This document shows positions 19,708 through 29,255 of a stretch of 64,000 nucleotides of DNA, piece after piece. The DNA lies in NCBI GenBank assembly GCA_009829735.1, contig CM020620.1, positions 2,979,447 to 3,043,446 of the forward strand, given 5' to 3'. The stretch's first letter is position 1; each line of letters starts with the position of its first letter. The notes under the pieces are model-generated. The model made no database searches and was not told the origin of the DNA. It saw nothing but the letters and a program-made list of their open reading frames with translations. This DNA comes from Pyropia yezoensis (Eukaryota > Rhodophyta > Bangiophyceae > Bangiales > Bangiaceae). Position numbers and translations under genes: made by a program.

Positions 19708-20278
19708 TGTGGTATATAACTCGATCCTCTCAGACACGTGTCAATGTCCCGCGGGGGAAAGGGACAGGTAACACAGAAAGGGGAACTACGAGAATGGTAT
19801 GCCTGTTGCCTCACGTGCCTGCTCGCAGAGCAAACAGATACGCACGGTAGTGCACACGGGGAAGAGGAAAGCAAACGCGCAGTTGTCTTTTTCCTGAGGG
19901 CGCGGGCCAAGGGCGCCTCGCTGTCCCTCTTAACGTGCATCTGGGGGAGCCTCGGCACGTTGGCCAGGTAGCCCCCCCATAACCCCGAGTGGCCCCGACC
20001 CGAGTCTAACCTCGTCAGGTCGGGGGCCACTATCACTACTAATTCTATTCCCACTCACTAATCTCACACTCGAATTCTCTCAAATCAAGTCCCTCACAAG
20101 TATGCAAAAACCCATCAGCAATCCCTCTCTCACGTGTGGATAGCGTAGTCCACCGCATCCCAGTGCCGGGCGCGGGCCACGGCCGCCAACCATCACTACA
20201 CGGCGGGCGTGTTCTGGCACCTGGTGCCCTCTGGTTGTAGTCCCGGGTCGGCGCCAAGTCGAGGCCAGGGATGCTACA
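19708..20278 (-). repeat. 5' LTR of element 1 (571 bp)
   Basis: On the plus strand TGTGGTATATAAC...GATGCTACA. It carries four private differences from the other three LTRs, among them GTCGAGGCC, CATCACTACAC, GGGCGCGGG and the TATATAA box. Of these GGGCGCGGG is also found in the old LTR near 59456, so it is probably ancestral. Confidence 0.93.
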
Positions 20279-20283
20279 GCCTC
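20279..20283. repeat. Target-site duplication, right copy (GCCTC)
   Basis: GCCTC immediately after the right LTR, matching 961-965. Confidence 0.9.
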
Positions 20284-20596
20284 CAACTCAACCCAACTCG
20301 CACACACACTGTTGGTGGTTGCGCTCTTCCCCGCGCCCACCCGCCAGGGCCGCCGCGCCCCCATCACAATCCTGCCCCACCCCCTTCTATCCCCGCGGGC
20401 TATTAAAGCCCTGCCGCGGGTGTGCCTCGGCACGGGGTCGTCGCAGGCTTCCCCACCCACCGCCCGCCCCGCACACGCCCTCACGGCAGAGACAGGCGGG
20501 CCTCACGGGTGTGCTCCACCCCTGTCGTCCAGGCACCTCTTGCCCGTTCCCCAGTCCCGCCTCACCGCGACCCCCGCCCCTCGATTGTTTCCCCGC

Positions 20597-20599
<3 letters not shown>

Positions 20600-20627
<28 letters not shown>
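20600..20627. repeat. C28 homopolymer
   Basis: Uninterrupted run of 28 C between a candidate TATTAAAG element near 20402 and the ATG at 20662. Its length is likely to be uncertain in the assembly. Confidence 0.85.
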
Positions 20628-20661
20628 ATCGCCGGTGCGTGCCGCCCGGCATCCGGCCCCG

Positions 20662-21690
20662 ATGGAGAACCAAGACGCGCCCAACTCCCCTGCTATGCCC
20701 TTGGTGGCCGCCCCCCCCGCCGCTCGCGGCCCGCCGTGGACCGCGGCCCTGCGCGACTGCCGTGCTCGCGACCGCTGGGCGACTCTGCCGACGCACGTCG
20801 CCTTTTTTGCGTGGTCGCTATTCACGTCCCTCTTTCCTTTGGCCGCGCCGGTACCGTCCAATGGCGTGGCAACCGACGGGCTGTTCTTGCACACTCCGTC
20901 AGAGCGGGTGGAGTTGATGGTCATGCAGCACGTCTGCAACAAGGCCGAACTGCCGGTAGGTAGCCTGCCGTCCTTTAACCCGGACAACTACCCGGGCGAC
21001 ATCCCGACGGCGGTTTGCGAGGCGCTCGAGTACAAGGAGAGTGCCGCCCACCTCGAGCGCTTCTTCCGTCGCAAGCACCGGGTACTGGTGTGTGCCTCCC
21101 AGGTCGAGTGTGTCTCCATGTCGCACGACAACCTCACTTAGCTGTGTCCGGCGCTTCCCTTGTGGTGGTTCCAGGTGGAGGTTCCGTACGGCATGCCCGT
21201 GGCACTCCACAACGTCGTCTCCCTCCGCGGTAGTCTGCTACAGTCCTACCGGCCTGAAAATGGGGCCGCAGCTGCCTTGTCCAGTTCGTGGCTGCTGAGC
21301 GTTGCCGTCGTGCTGGCGGGGTCCGTCGTATCGAAAAAGATTCTGTGGCTCATGCCTCAAGCCTTGGTGGACATCCTCGCCGACGCCGACTGTGCGGCGC
21401 TGTGCAACGGGGACGACACGCTGCGCCACGTCTTGAAGGCAGCCCTCGAGCTACTACGCGTGCTGTGGATCGATCAGTACGCGGTGGAGGAATTCCTCGG
21501 GGAAACCCTAGACGAGCGGCGCGCCTTGCGCTGCGAGTACCGCCCAGAGGGCGGCGCTGGCCGTGTGTACCTGCGGAAAAGCGTGGAACTCCCGGGCCTG
21601 CCCTGCACCTCGGACGTGCTGGCGGCCGTCGTGATGCCTAGCGTGGCGCCGGTGCCTATCATTCCGCCCCCCCCCCATGAGCTTTGGTGA
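20662..21690 (+). pseudogene. Unrecognised protein frame with one in-frame TAG
   Basis: ATG at 20662 (MENQDAPNS) opens about 160 codons to TAG at 21139-21141; the same frame then stays open to TGG-TGA at 21690, about 342 codons in all. Both halves look coding in composition (PSFNPDNYPGDIP, LERFFRRKHRVLV; then LWIDQYAVEEFLGE, VELPGLPCTSDVL) and end in a Pro-rich tail. I recognise no domain. The TAG may be a mutation, a sequencing error or inside a short intron. Upstream lies a C28 run, and element 1 is inserted about 380 bp before the start, where it could have displaced the promoter. Confidence 0.5.
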
Positions 21691-22627
21691 GGGCTTCCCC
21701 GCCAGCATGTAGTCGAGTGGTGGCGGAGGTGGTGGCAGCAGTGGCTGGCTCGCCTCGTGTACACGAGGCGGGCATGTGGTAGCCGAGTGCGTGCCCTGAC
21801 AGCAGGGGGGGGGTTCGTGAGTAGGTGGGCTGGCACCGCCTGTGCGTCAACGTTTGCTTGTCCTGTGGGTCGGGTGGCCTTGTGTTTGCGTGTCCAGATG
21901 TTCTCTGTGGTCCCCTGCCATGACGGGTTGTCGTGTGTAGATTTAGAAAAATGGGTCATTGTGGTCGTGGAAAAACGAGCATACTTGCATGCCAACGGCC
22001 GGCCAGAACAACAGCCACAGTGCCACACTATATGGCCCCTCCGATGCGAGTGGGTGGAGCACCTGCTGTCCCGTCGCCACTGTCACCGCCCCAACAGCCG
22101 TACCGGCGAAAAGGGTGACCGGGCACTGAGGCGGCCTGTATATTAGAGACAGGGGAAATGGACAGCGCGAACGTGTCGGAATGGGCTGGGCCGACCGTCT
22201 CCAAATGGGACAGCACGCGGATGGGGATCGGCAACCACCCACTTGGCGCGGGCACGTGCTCGCGCCCGTCACTACCGAGGCGGCGGCGATGGTGGGGGTG
22301 GTGGCAAAAAGGCGTGGGGGAGGTGGAAGGACTGCGCATGTCTAGGCGGGCGGCCGTCGCGACTTCGGCGGTCGACAACAGCACCGGTACGTACGCCCAA
22401 CGCCGGTCGCCAACGACACCAATACGCCCGACTGGCGTGCGGGGCAGCCACCCCGCCATGGCAAGGGCAAAGGAAACCGTCTAGTGAAGCCGCGATACAC
22501 CACCTTGACAAACCCATTGCACAGTATTTGAGAGGAAATGTCAACTTTCAAGTGACCAACACCATCTACTTTATCAGTTGTGCATGTACTTTGAAATACA
22601 TTTCCTGCGAGTGCCGCGCAGCGCTCC

Positions 22628-22641
22628 GTTATGTACATAAC
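22628..22641. promoter_or_regulatory. 14-bp palindrome GTTATGTACATAAC, copy 1
   Basis: Perfect dyad. An identical second copy lies 337 bp downstream. A binding site for a dimeric factor is one possibility; the end of a small mobile element is another. Confidence 0.45.
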
Positions 22642-22964
22642 AAGACGGGTGCGAGTGACCTCGACCGCTGTCGGGGCACGTCGGTAACCAATGAGACCGT
22701 GATAGACAAAAACACAAAATTTGGTTCACGAGTGCCATTCCCACGTACGAAATCGTGCGATCGATGACGTGATCCGATTTTTGATGAATCACGCCACCAT
22801 ATCATATGATAGTGTTCAGGTTACTTTTTCAACTGATGGCGAGGACTACTTCTTAGTTGACAGATAAACCACATTTCCGTCCAACTGTTTCAGTGTGTAC
22901 CGTTCGCGATCCTCGCGAACCCACATGAAAATAGTCGCGGCCCGGTGAGATCTCTTGGCATCAT

Positions 22965-22978
22965 GTTATGTACATAAC
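22965..22978. promoter_or_regulatory. 14-bp palindrome GTTATGTACATAAC, copy 2
   Basis: Exact repeat of 22628-22641 in an AT-richer intergenic patch; flanking bases are not shared beyond the palindrome. Confidence 0.45.
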
Positions 22979-23107
22979 GCGACCCCGTCGCTGTGGTCGG
23001 TCCGCCTGAGTGCAGTATGAGTTCCGTAAGTACTTGGAGAATTAAGAGGTAAGTATATCTCGGAGTTTTTGCTACCAGATCACTTCACCTCTGTGGATCC
23101 GCTGCGG

Positions 23108-23226
23108 GGCGGAGGTGGGGGTGGGGGTAGGGGGTGGGTGAGTGGGGGGGGGGGGGGTGGGGGGGGGGGGAGGTGGGGGGGGGGGGTGGGGGGGGGGGGA
23201 GGGGGGGGGGGGGGGGGAGGGGGGGT
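23108..23226. repeat. G-rich low-complexity tract
   Basis: Nearly pure G interrupted by single T or A for about 120 bases. It yields long poly-Gly or poly-Pro frames on the two strands, which I treat as artefacts. Likely G-quadruplex forming and hard to assemble. Confidence 0.85.
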
Positions 23227-23295
23227 TTTGAGCCGCGCATTGTTGGTGTGTGTCGAGAGTGGGGTTGGTGGTGGCGGTGGTGGCGGTGGGCGCCA

Positions 23296-23711
23296 GAGGC
23301 CAGCCGACTCCGTTGCGGCCTCCACAGCTACGGCTGCCGCCACGCCGCCACGCCGCCACGCCGCCACGCCGCCACGCCGGCACCGCGGCGCGGCGCCGCC
23401 ACGCCGCCACGCGGTGCCAGCTGGTGCGCGACTTTTCAGCCTGAGCTGGCGATCGCGGTCGGCACCGCGTCGGCGGCGTCGGCCGCAGACCGCTTCCTGT
23501 GGACAATAACCCGGTTCTTACGCTGGTCATTTGGCCCAGGAAATTTACATTGTAGGCCAGGAAACGCCCAGGAAACCCTCTCAATGAGACAACGAATCGA
23601 TAACGGAACGCCGTTGAGAGTACACCAGAGCAGAGAACATGACGTATGCTGTCCTCGGGAGCATCTCTGATGTAAGAACGCGGCAGTGACGCCACTATCC
23701 AGCACTGACGG
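23296..23711 (+). repeat. Interspersed ~0.4-kb repeat, copy 1
   Basis: Nearly identical to 28148-28547. Shared block runs from GAGGCCAGCCGAC through a CCGCCACG tandem tract to CCAGCACTGACGG, with only a few substitutions. This copy has about two more 8-bp CCGCCACG units. No coding signal; family unknown. Confidence 0.85.
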
Positions 23712-25178
23712 CTCATCACCTGGCGCGCTCGTCGCTGGTGCTCCATCACGTTACGCTGCGGACGTTGCCGATCACCATTCGCACGGATGCTGCCGCCAGG
23801 CAGCCCGCCGACCCAACCTACCACGACCAGTTCCACCAGCCGAGCTACTGTTGGCATCCGCGCTCCGTGCGCGTGGTGCTTGACATGGACGCCGCCGCCA
23901 CAAGCAGCAGCGCCGTGTGGGGGCCGTACGGTATCGCCCCTGGGAGTGGTAGTGGTCGTCGTCGTCGGCCTCTGCCTGCCACGGCAGGCGCACGTGCACT
24001 CTTGGAGGTGGCTCTCCGCCGTCGGCACGTGGGGCGTGGACACCCCAACGACGCAGCACGCGACGGCGACGGAGACGGCCGCCGCGAGCAGCACTGGATG
24101 GTCGTCAATGGGTACCGCCGCCGCTTCTTCGCACACCTGCTAGTGCTCTGATGCACAGGCGTGCTGCATTTGCCGCCAACGAGTGCGAAGGGTGACGGAT
24201 TTCTCGTTGTAGCGTTTGTCAATCGCGAGTTTTGTTTGCGTGTGTGTCCTAAAGATACGGTTTAGAAGGGCCACCGAGCCGTGCCGTCCTCGACAGCGAT
24301 CCTTATGCCTCCCCACTCGCGTGCCTTGCCCCGTCCCACCGACGCCTCCAATCAACCCGCCCGCCCGCCCCCCCCCCCCCCCCCCCCCCCCCCCCGTTAG
24401 CCCGATAGGGGTAGCTACACCCCTCAGAGTTGGAGGGTGGCGGAGGCGCTGCCGCCACCACTACCGTCGCCGCAGGCACGGCGGCCCTGGTTTTCGGCCT
24501 CGGCGACTGGCACTGGCCAACAGACGCGGCCGGTGGACTCACGCCGCTTCATTGTGCCCTTTGCAGGGGCGACGGCGGGCGACAAGGATGGCGGAGTGTG
24601 GGGTTTTGGGGTCGACCTGGCCCGCCGCCTCGGCCACGCCCTGGTCACGGGTGCCGAGAGCCGCGCGACCACCGCGTCGTCGGCGGGCAATGGCGGCGGC
24701 GCCGCTGGCGCAGACGCTGTTGCGCCGGCTGCCGTGCGGGCGGCGGGACGACCTTACGGACGGCGTGGCGGCGTGTGTGCGTGGCACTCGCGGCGGAGAC
24801 GGCGGTTACAGAGCTCCCGCTGGCTCCCATGGACGGGGCGGCGATGGGCGACGGTGGGGTGTGCGTGGCGGCGGGGGTGGTGTTGTTCCCCGGGGAGCCC
24901 GTGGCGGCGGGGATGTACGTGGCGGGGGCGGGGCCGCTTGATCCACCGTGACAGCCACGACGGCGTCGCCGGCGGCCGAGACGGCTCTTGAGACGGCGCC
25001 GCTGGAGGTGTTCGTGCCCTTCCCGGCATAGGGGACCCAGCTCGGCGAGGGGGAGCTTGGGTAAGGGACGAAGCGGGGAGGGGTATAGCAAGCCCGCGGA
25101 AGACGGCACGTACGGTACCGGGGGGCCGGCGACCGCTCCCCCCCGCCGTCTGCGCGTCGCCCCGGCGGGCGCGCCGGT
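23712..25178. other. GC-rich stretch without a secure gene
   Basis: Contains a C run at about 24371-24395. Frames around 24437-24950 alternate between two phases with protein-like text (FIVPFAGATAGDKDGG; then AAGVVLFPGEPVAAG), which may be the remains of a gene upstream of the GATA fragment. The evidence is too weak to define one. Confidence 0.4.
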
Positions 25179-26019
25179 TTGGGCCCCCAGACGGTGCCGG
25201 CCGCCGCCGCCGGCTCGCCCCGGCGCAGCCAGCGGCGGCTTGTCCCCCCCCCCCCCCCCCCCCCCCGCAGGCGGCTGCCGCGTTCCCCCCCCCCCACCCC
25301 CCCGCCACCGCCTTGCCCCCGCCGCTGCCGTCGCTGGTGCCGCTGCCGCTGCCGCCACGGCTCCAATGCCGTGCGCACGGCGGCGGGGTATTGCGGCGGG
25401 GCGCCGCGCCCTCGTGGTCACCCGCGCGGCATGAAGAGCCCCCCCCCGCGGCGGCCAACGCGGCCAAGGCGACCGGTCGCAGGGGCGGGGGGCAGGGGCG
25501 GGGGGGGGCCGCGGCGGCTCGTTGGCATCTGCGTCGGCCGCGGCATCCGTCTCCCTTGGAAGCGGCGGAGGCAGCGGCGGCGGCGGTGGCCGCGGCGGGG
25601 GTGGTGGTGGCGGTGGTGGCGGGGACCCCCCGCCTACAATTGTGTCCACTGCGCGGCGACGGCGACGCCGCTGTGGTACACTGGCGCGGATGAGCCGCGC
25701 TCCCTATGCAACGCGTGTGGGGTGCGGCTGCACAAGGGGACGCTCGCGCTCAGGCGGGTGCCGCCGCCCGGGGGGGGCTCCCGCTACACGACCGTCCGCG
25801 GGCCGGGCGCGAGACTCTCGCCGCCGCCGCCTCTGCCGCGGCGGCCGCCGCGTCGTCATCGGGGGAGGGGGGGTGGGGGAATGGAGGGGACGAGGGGGGG
25901 AGGGGACGGCGTGGAGGCGGCCCGTCGTCATCATCGTCCAGGGGGTGCGGGGGGGGGCGGCGGCGGCACGGTCGCTGCGGCTGGCGCGGCGAGCCGCGGC
26001 GAGCCGCGGCGAGCAGCTG
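25179..26019 (+). pseudogene. GATA-type zinc-finger gene fragment
   Basis: A GATA finger is encoded at 25641-25718: CVHC, 18 residues, CNAC (C-X2-C-X18-C-X2-C, the plant-type spacing), with TPLW and the following GVR that contact DNA in this family. Flanks are Gly/Arg/Pro-rich low complexity with several G and C runs, so frame and start cannot be set; the best-looking N-terminal text lies in another frame. The finger frame becomes meaningless after about 26010, where copia reverse-transcriptase sequence begins. Either copia debris was inserted in the gene or the gene ends there. A second, complete GATA gene lies 10.6 kb downstream. Confidence 0.6.
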
Positions 26020-27298
26020 CTATGCAAAGTGCACCAGGCCGGCACCGAGGCCTTGCGCCGCCGCAATCAGGTGCCGGAGATGCCCGGGCTTACCAACGAG
26101 CACGCGTCCGTCCACCTCACCGTGGACGTGCCGTCGGGCGACGCCCGCCTTAAGACCGCCCGGTTTAGGGCTGCCGCCCGCAAAGAAGCGGAGGGGTTGC
26201 AGGACCGTGGCGCCTTCCGCAAGACTAAGCGGTGTGACCTGCCGCCGGGTGCCAACGTCATCAAGGGCCGCTTCGTCTTCACCCTCGAGGAGTTTAACAC
26301 CCCCGAGGAGCAGCCCAAGGCACGTTACGTGGCGCAGAGCCAGTTGGACAAGGCCAAGGCCTTTGTAGTGCACAGCTCCTCGACGCTGCGACGACGCTCC
26401 ACCCGTATCATTCTGTCGACCTCAATCAACAACGACTTCCGCATTTTCTTCCACGATACCACCCAGGCCTACCTTCAGAGTCAGGAGCGGTTCACGCGGG
26501 AAATTTACCTTGACCCGCGCCCAGCCGACCGGGAGCTGTTCGGCCTGGCCGACGACGAGGTACTGCTCCTCATCCTTCCCTTGTACGGCATTTGTGACGC
26601 GGGGGACTACTGGGGTGACACAATGTCGACCCACCTCCGTGGCGACTTGGGGATGGTTCCCCTTATCCCCGACCCCGCTATGTTTGCCAAGCGGGCCACC
26701 ACTGCAATGCTCCAGGGCATGACCGGCGCCTTCGTGGACGACCTGTTCAACGGCGGCGACGAGAGCTTCCAGGAGCTGACCAAGAAGACCCTGGCCCGAT
26801 TCCAGGCCAAGGAGCGCAAATGGGACAACGGTGCATTTGTCGGCGTCTGGCTGGCGACAGCGGCCAAGCTGACCACGCACTTTACGGTCGGCCAGTCCTG
26901 TCCTACAAGCCCCTTGACATCAAGACACTGCGCATCCGCGCGTACGCTGACGCATCCTTCGCCACCAATGCCGACTACTCCTCGCAAATTGGCTACATCA
27001 TCTTGCTGTGCGACGCGTCGGGCAACTCCCATGTGCTTGCTTTTATAAAAACTATTGATACCTCCCGTTCAGAAAAAGCAATGAGTAGTCATCCTGAGGT
27101 TTATCTGAGGCCTACGAAGCTTCTTGATATAGCCAAGGCAAGGACAACATGGCAAACGGCCTGACAAAGGCCCAGTCTAAAGATGCCCTCGAACGCTTCC
27201 TGGACACTGGCGTCGACAACACGCCAGTGGAGCAGTGGATCATCCGTGCCCCGCTGGCCTCCACGCCCCGTCCGACCACGGGGCCGGGGGGAGTGTGA
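26020..27298 (+). pseudogene. pol: Decayed Ty1/copia pol (RT and RNase H remnants)
   Basis: Three frames carry successive pieces of one copia polyprotein. Frame one, to ~26835, is reverse transcriptase: ARKEAEGLQDRGAF, IKGRFVFTLEE, DTTQAYLQSQE, LPLYGICDAG and FVDDLFNGG (the YVDD motif with Phe). Frame three, ~26890-27040, is RNase H: AYADASFATNADYSSQ, IGYIILL. Frame two, 27146-27298, is the C-terminus: NMANGLTK, TPVEQWI. The central RNase H part is missing. The wording is closest to the copia lineage I know from fungi and oomycetes. The last codon overlaps the presumed LTR start. Frameshifts and deletion make it inactive. Confidence 0.8.
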
Positions 27299-27640
27299 GA
27301 CCGCCCGCACGTGCCTCTGGCCGTCACATCTGTTGGTGTGACGGCCAAGGCGATTTCCTGGCGGGACGAGCCGCAAGATATCTAATCCTTGCCGGCGTGG
27401 TCGAACGGGAGGTGATTCTGGTGGCGCCAGCCTGCCTAGGTTGGTGCCAGTGCATGGTAGATACCGCAGTGCCGTGCTGACATTGGCCCGCCACCGTGCA
27501 CTGCCCTGTGCGGGGCTGCTGGGAGGGGGACTCGCACGAGTGCGCACGAGAGAGGGGTGGCGGATTCTGTGTGCTTTATGAGTGACCCGACAGACCGCCG
27601 CGGGCAGTCGGCCGGCCTTTGGGCAGGCCATATCTCAAAA
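27294..27640 (+). repeat. Presumed copia 3' LTR (right end undefined)
   Basis: GGGGGGAG followed by TGTGAGACC is a polypurine tract plus LTR start, and the pol stop TGA overlaps it as is usual in copia. No partner LTR is in the window, so the right end is a guess. It includes the hairpin at 27319-27346. Confidence 0.5.
27319..27346. promoter_or_regulatory. Perfect 10-bp hairpin near the copia LTR start
   Basis: GGCCGTCACA, 8-base loop, TGTGACGGCC, without mismatch. It lies 25 bp inside the presumed LTR. Role unknown. Confidence 0.55.
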
Positions 27641-28147
27641 GTACACATACATATAGTATTGTTTGCCTCTGGGATGCGGTCTGTCACGCCTTCTTGACGC
27701 TTCACCTGTAGCGACCAGACTTCCCACAGGTGTGCGGCACTTGCCGGAATTCGTTCCTGGGGAACACTGCGCGGAGCGAGGCGTGGAGAGATACCGTGCG
27801 GGTGGCCCAATCCACTGGGCCGCGTCGACGGGCGCCCCCCGCCCCCGCCTTCTCCCGGGCCTTCCCCACGCCCGCCACCGCCGCCGCCGCCACCAACACT
27901 GGTGGGGGGGGGGCGGCCGCCCGCCGAGGCCACGCAGCCGGGGGAGGCCGGCGCGGGCCGCGGTGCCGTGGCGACACGCCCCGCCGACCCTACCGCTGCC
28001 ACCGCCGTTCGCAACGTGTGGGGGGGGCGGCCGACGCCGTGGCGGCGGCGGCGGCGGCGGCGGCGCGCCGTCGGCAGTGGTCGGTGGTGGGGTTGGTGGT
28101 GGTGGTGGTGGAGCTGGGGGTGGTGCTGCTGCTGATGGGTGGGTGCG

Positions 28148-28547
28148 GAGGCCAGCCGACTCCGTTGCCGCCTCCACAGCCACCGCTGCCGCCACGCCGC
28201 CACGCCGCCACGCCGGCACCGCGGCGCGGCGCCGCCACGCCGCCACGCGGTGCCAGCTGGTGCGCGACTTTTCAGCCTGAGCTGGCGATCGCGGTCGGCA
28301 CCGCGTCGGCGGCGTCGGCCGCAGACCGCTTCCTGTGGACAATAACCCGGTTTTTATGCTGGTCATTTGGCCCAGGAAATATACATTGTAGGCCAGGAAA
28401 CGCCCAGGAAACCCTCTCAATGAGACAACGAATCGATAACGGAACGCCGTTGAGAGTACACCAGAGCAGAGAACATGACGTATGCTGTCCTCGGGAGCAT
28501 CTCTGATGTAAGAACGCGGCAGTGACGCCACTATCCAGCACTGACGG
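28148..28547 (+). repeat. Interspersed ~0.4-kb repeat, copy 2
   Basis: Same orientation and limits as 23296-23711, shorter by about two CCGCCACG units. The flanks are unrelated. Its exact end at CTGACGG in both copies suggests a mobile unit or a duplication breakpoint. Confidence 0.85.
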
Positions 28548-28800
28548 TTCGGTTGCACAGAACGTCTCGGATGCGCTCCCGAGAAACGCCCCGACTCGAC
28601 GCCGGGCTGTCCGAACGCGGCGGGACGCGCATATGTCGAGCAAAAACCCGGGCGTTCCGGGCTCGGGCTTTCGTCAGGTTCAGATCCGGCGAGATGCTGC
28701 AGGCGAAGCGGCAGGAGCATCCAGCATGCGTCTGGTTGACAGTAAATAGTTCAATGGACAGGATGACTTGTAGGCACCTCTCTTCGTCATGAACTTCACT

Positions 28801-29255
28801 TATTGCAGTTCTCCGCATTTTGTCCCATGTGGACAAGAGCAAGAGCAAACTGTGTTTGACCAATGATATGACTCAGATGCTGCCTCTCTGGCCAATGACT
28901 GCTTTGCATGAGGGTCCGTTGTTGTACGAACAGTGTGATCGGGGATTCTCTCGGGATTTGTGACCACTTCGAGGGCAGAACAAGCACCGGCTAAGCGCTT
29001 CGCACTGTTCTTGACAGAGATGACCTGAGATAAAGGGCCAACAGGCGAGATCCGATGAAAAAACGAGAGTGTTTCGACCAACCAGCGTTCGTTGCGAGAG
29101 CACTTGTGGCCATAGCCAATCATCAGCTTCTTCCGACAGACGTGTTGCAGCACGCCATTGGTAAGCCCTCTGCTGCCAGCATGCGATTGGCCCTAGCTCT
29201 TGTACACTTGCTCTTGCTCTTGTCCACATGGGACGAAATTCGGAAAACTGAAATA
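28801..29255. mobile_element. MITE, copy 1 (455 bp)
   Basis: Non-coding unit with terminal inverted repeats of about 47 bp. Left end TATTGCAGTTCTCCGCATTT..., right end reverse-complemented TATTTCAGTTTTCCGAATTT.... The arms share GTCCCATGTGGACAAGAGCA exactly. Homologous in inverted orientation to 31595-32040, including the internal CCAATGACTGCT. No clear target-site duplication. Confidence 0.8.

Larger units (their letters stand above)
966..20278 (-). mobile_element. Outer Ty3/gypsy chromovirus (element 1), split by element 2
   Basis: LTR retrotransposon read on the minus strand: 5' LTR 19708-20278, PBS 19687-19703, gag start 19495, then interruption at 19246/9589 by a second copy (9590-19245), rest of gag, zinc-knuckle frame, pol 7943-3984, antisense ORF 1721-3838, polypurine tract 1540-1549 and 3' LTR 966-1536. 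GCCTC flanks both ends. The internal sequence is an almost exact inverse of element 2: six or fewer amino-acid differences seen across 1319 residues of pol. Both insertions are therefore recent. Without the insert the element would be about 9.66 kb. Confidence 0.93.
21691..23090. other. Intergenic stretch with two palindromes
   Basis: No supportable gene. From about 22490 the sequence becomes clearly richer in A+T than its surroundings. It contains two copies of a perfect 14-bp palindrome (listed separately). Confidence 0.55.

Noticed and set aside
966-20278. A fold-back sequencing chimera as the source of the inverted copies.
   Set aside because: A simple fold-back gives X Y Y' X'. The order here is X Y X' Y', with private differences in each copy and an intact outer duplication.
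23072-24136. A 354-codon minus-strand frame with a poly-Pro C-terminus.
   Set aside because: Its end is the complement of the G-rich tract, and it crosses the interspersed repeat; composition is that of a chance frame.
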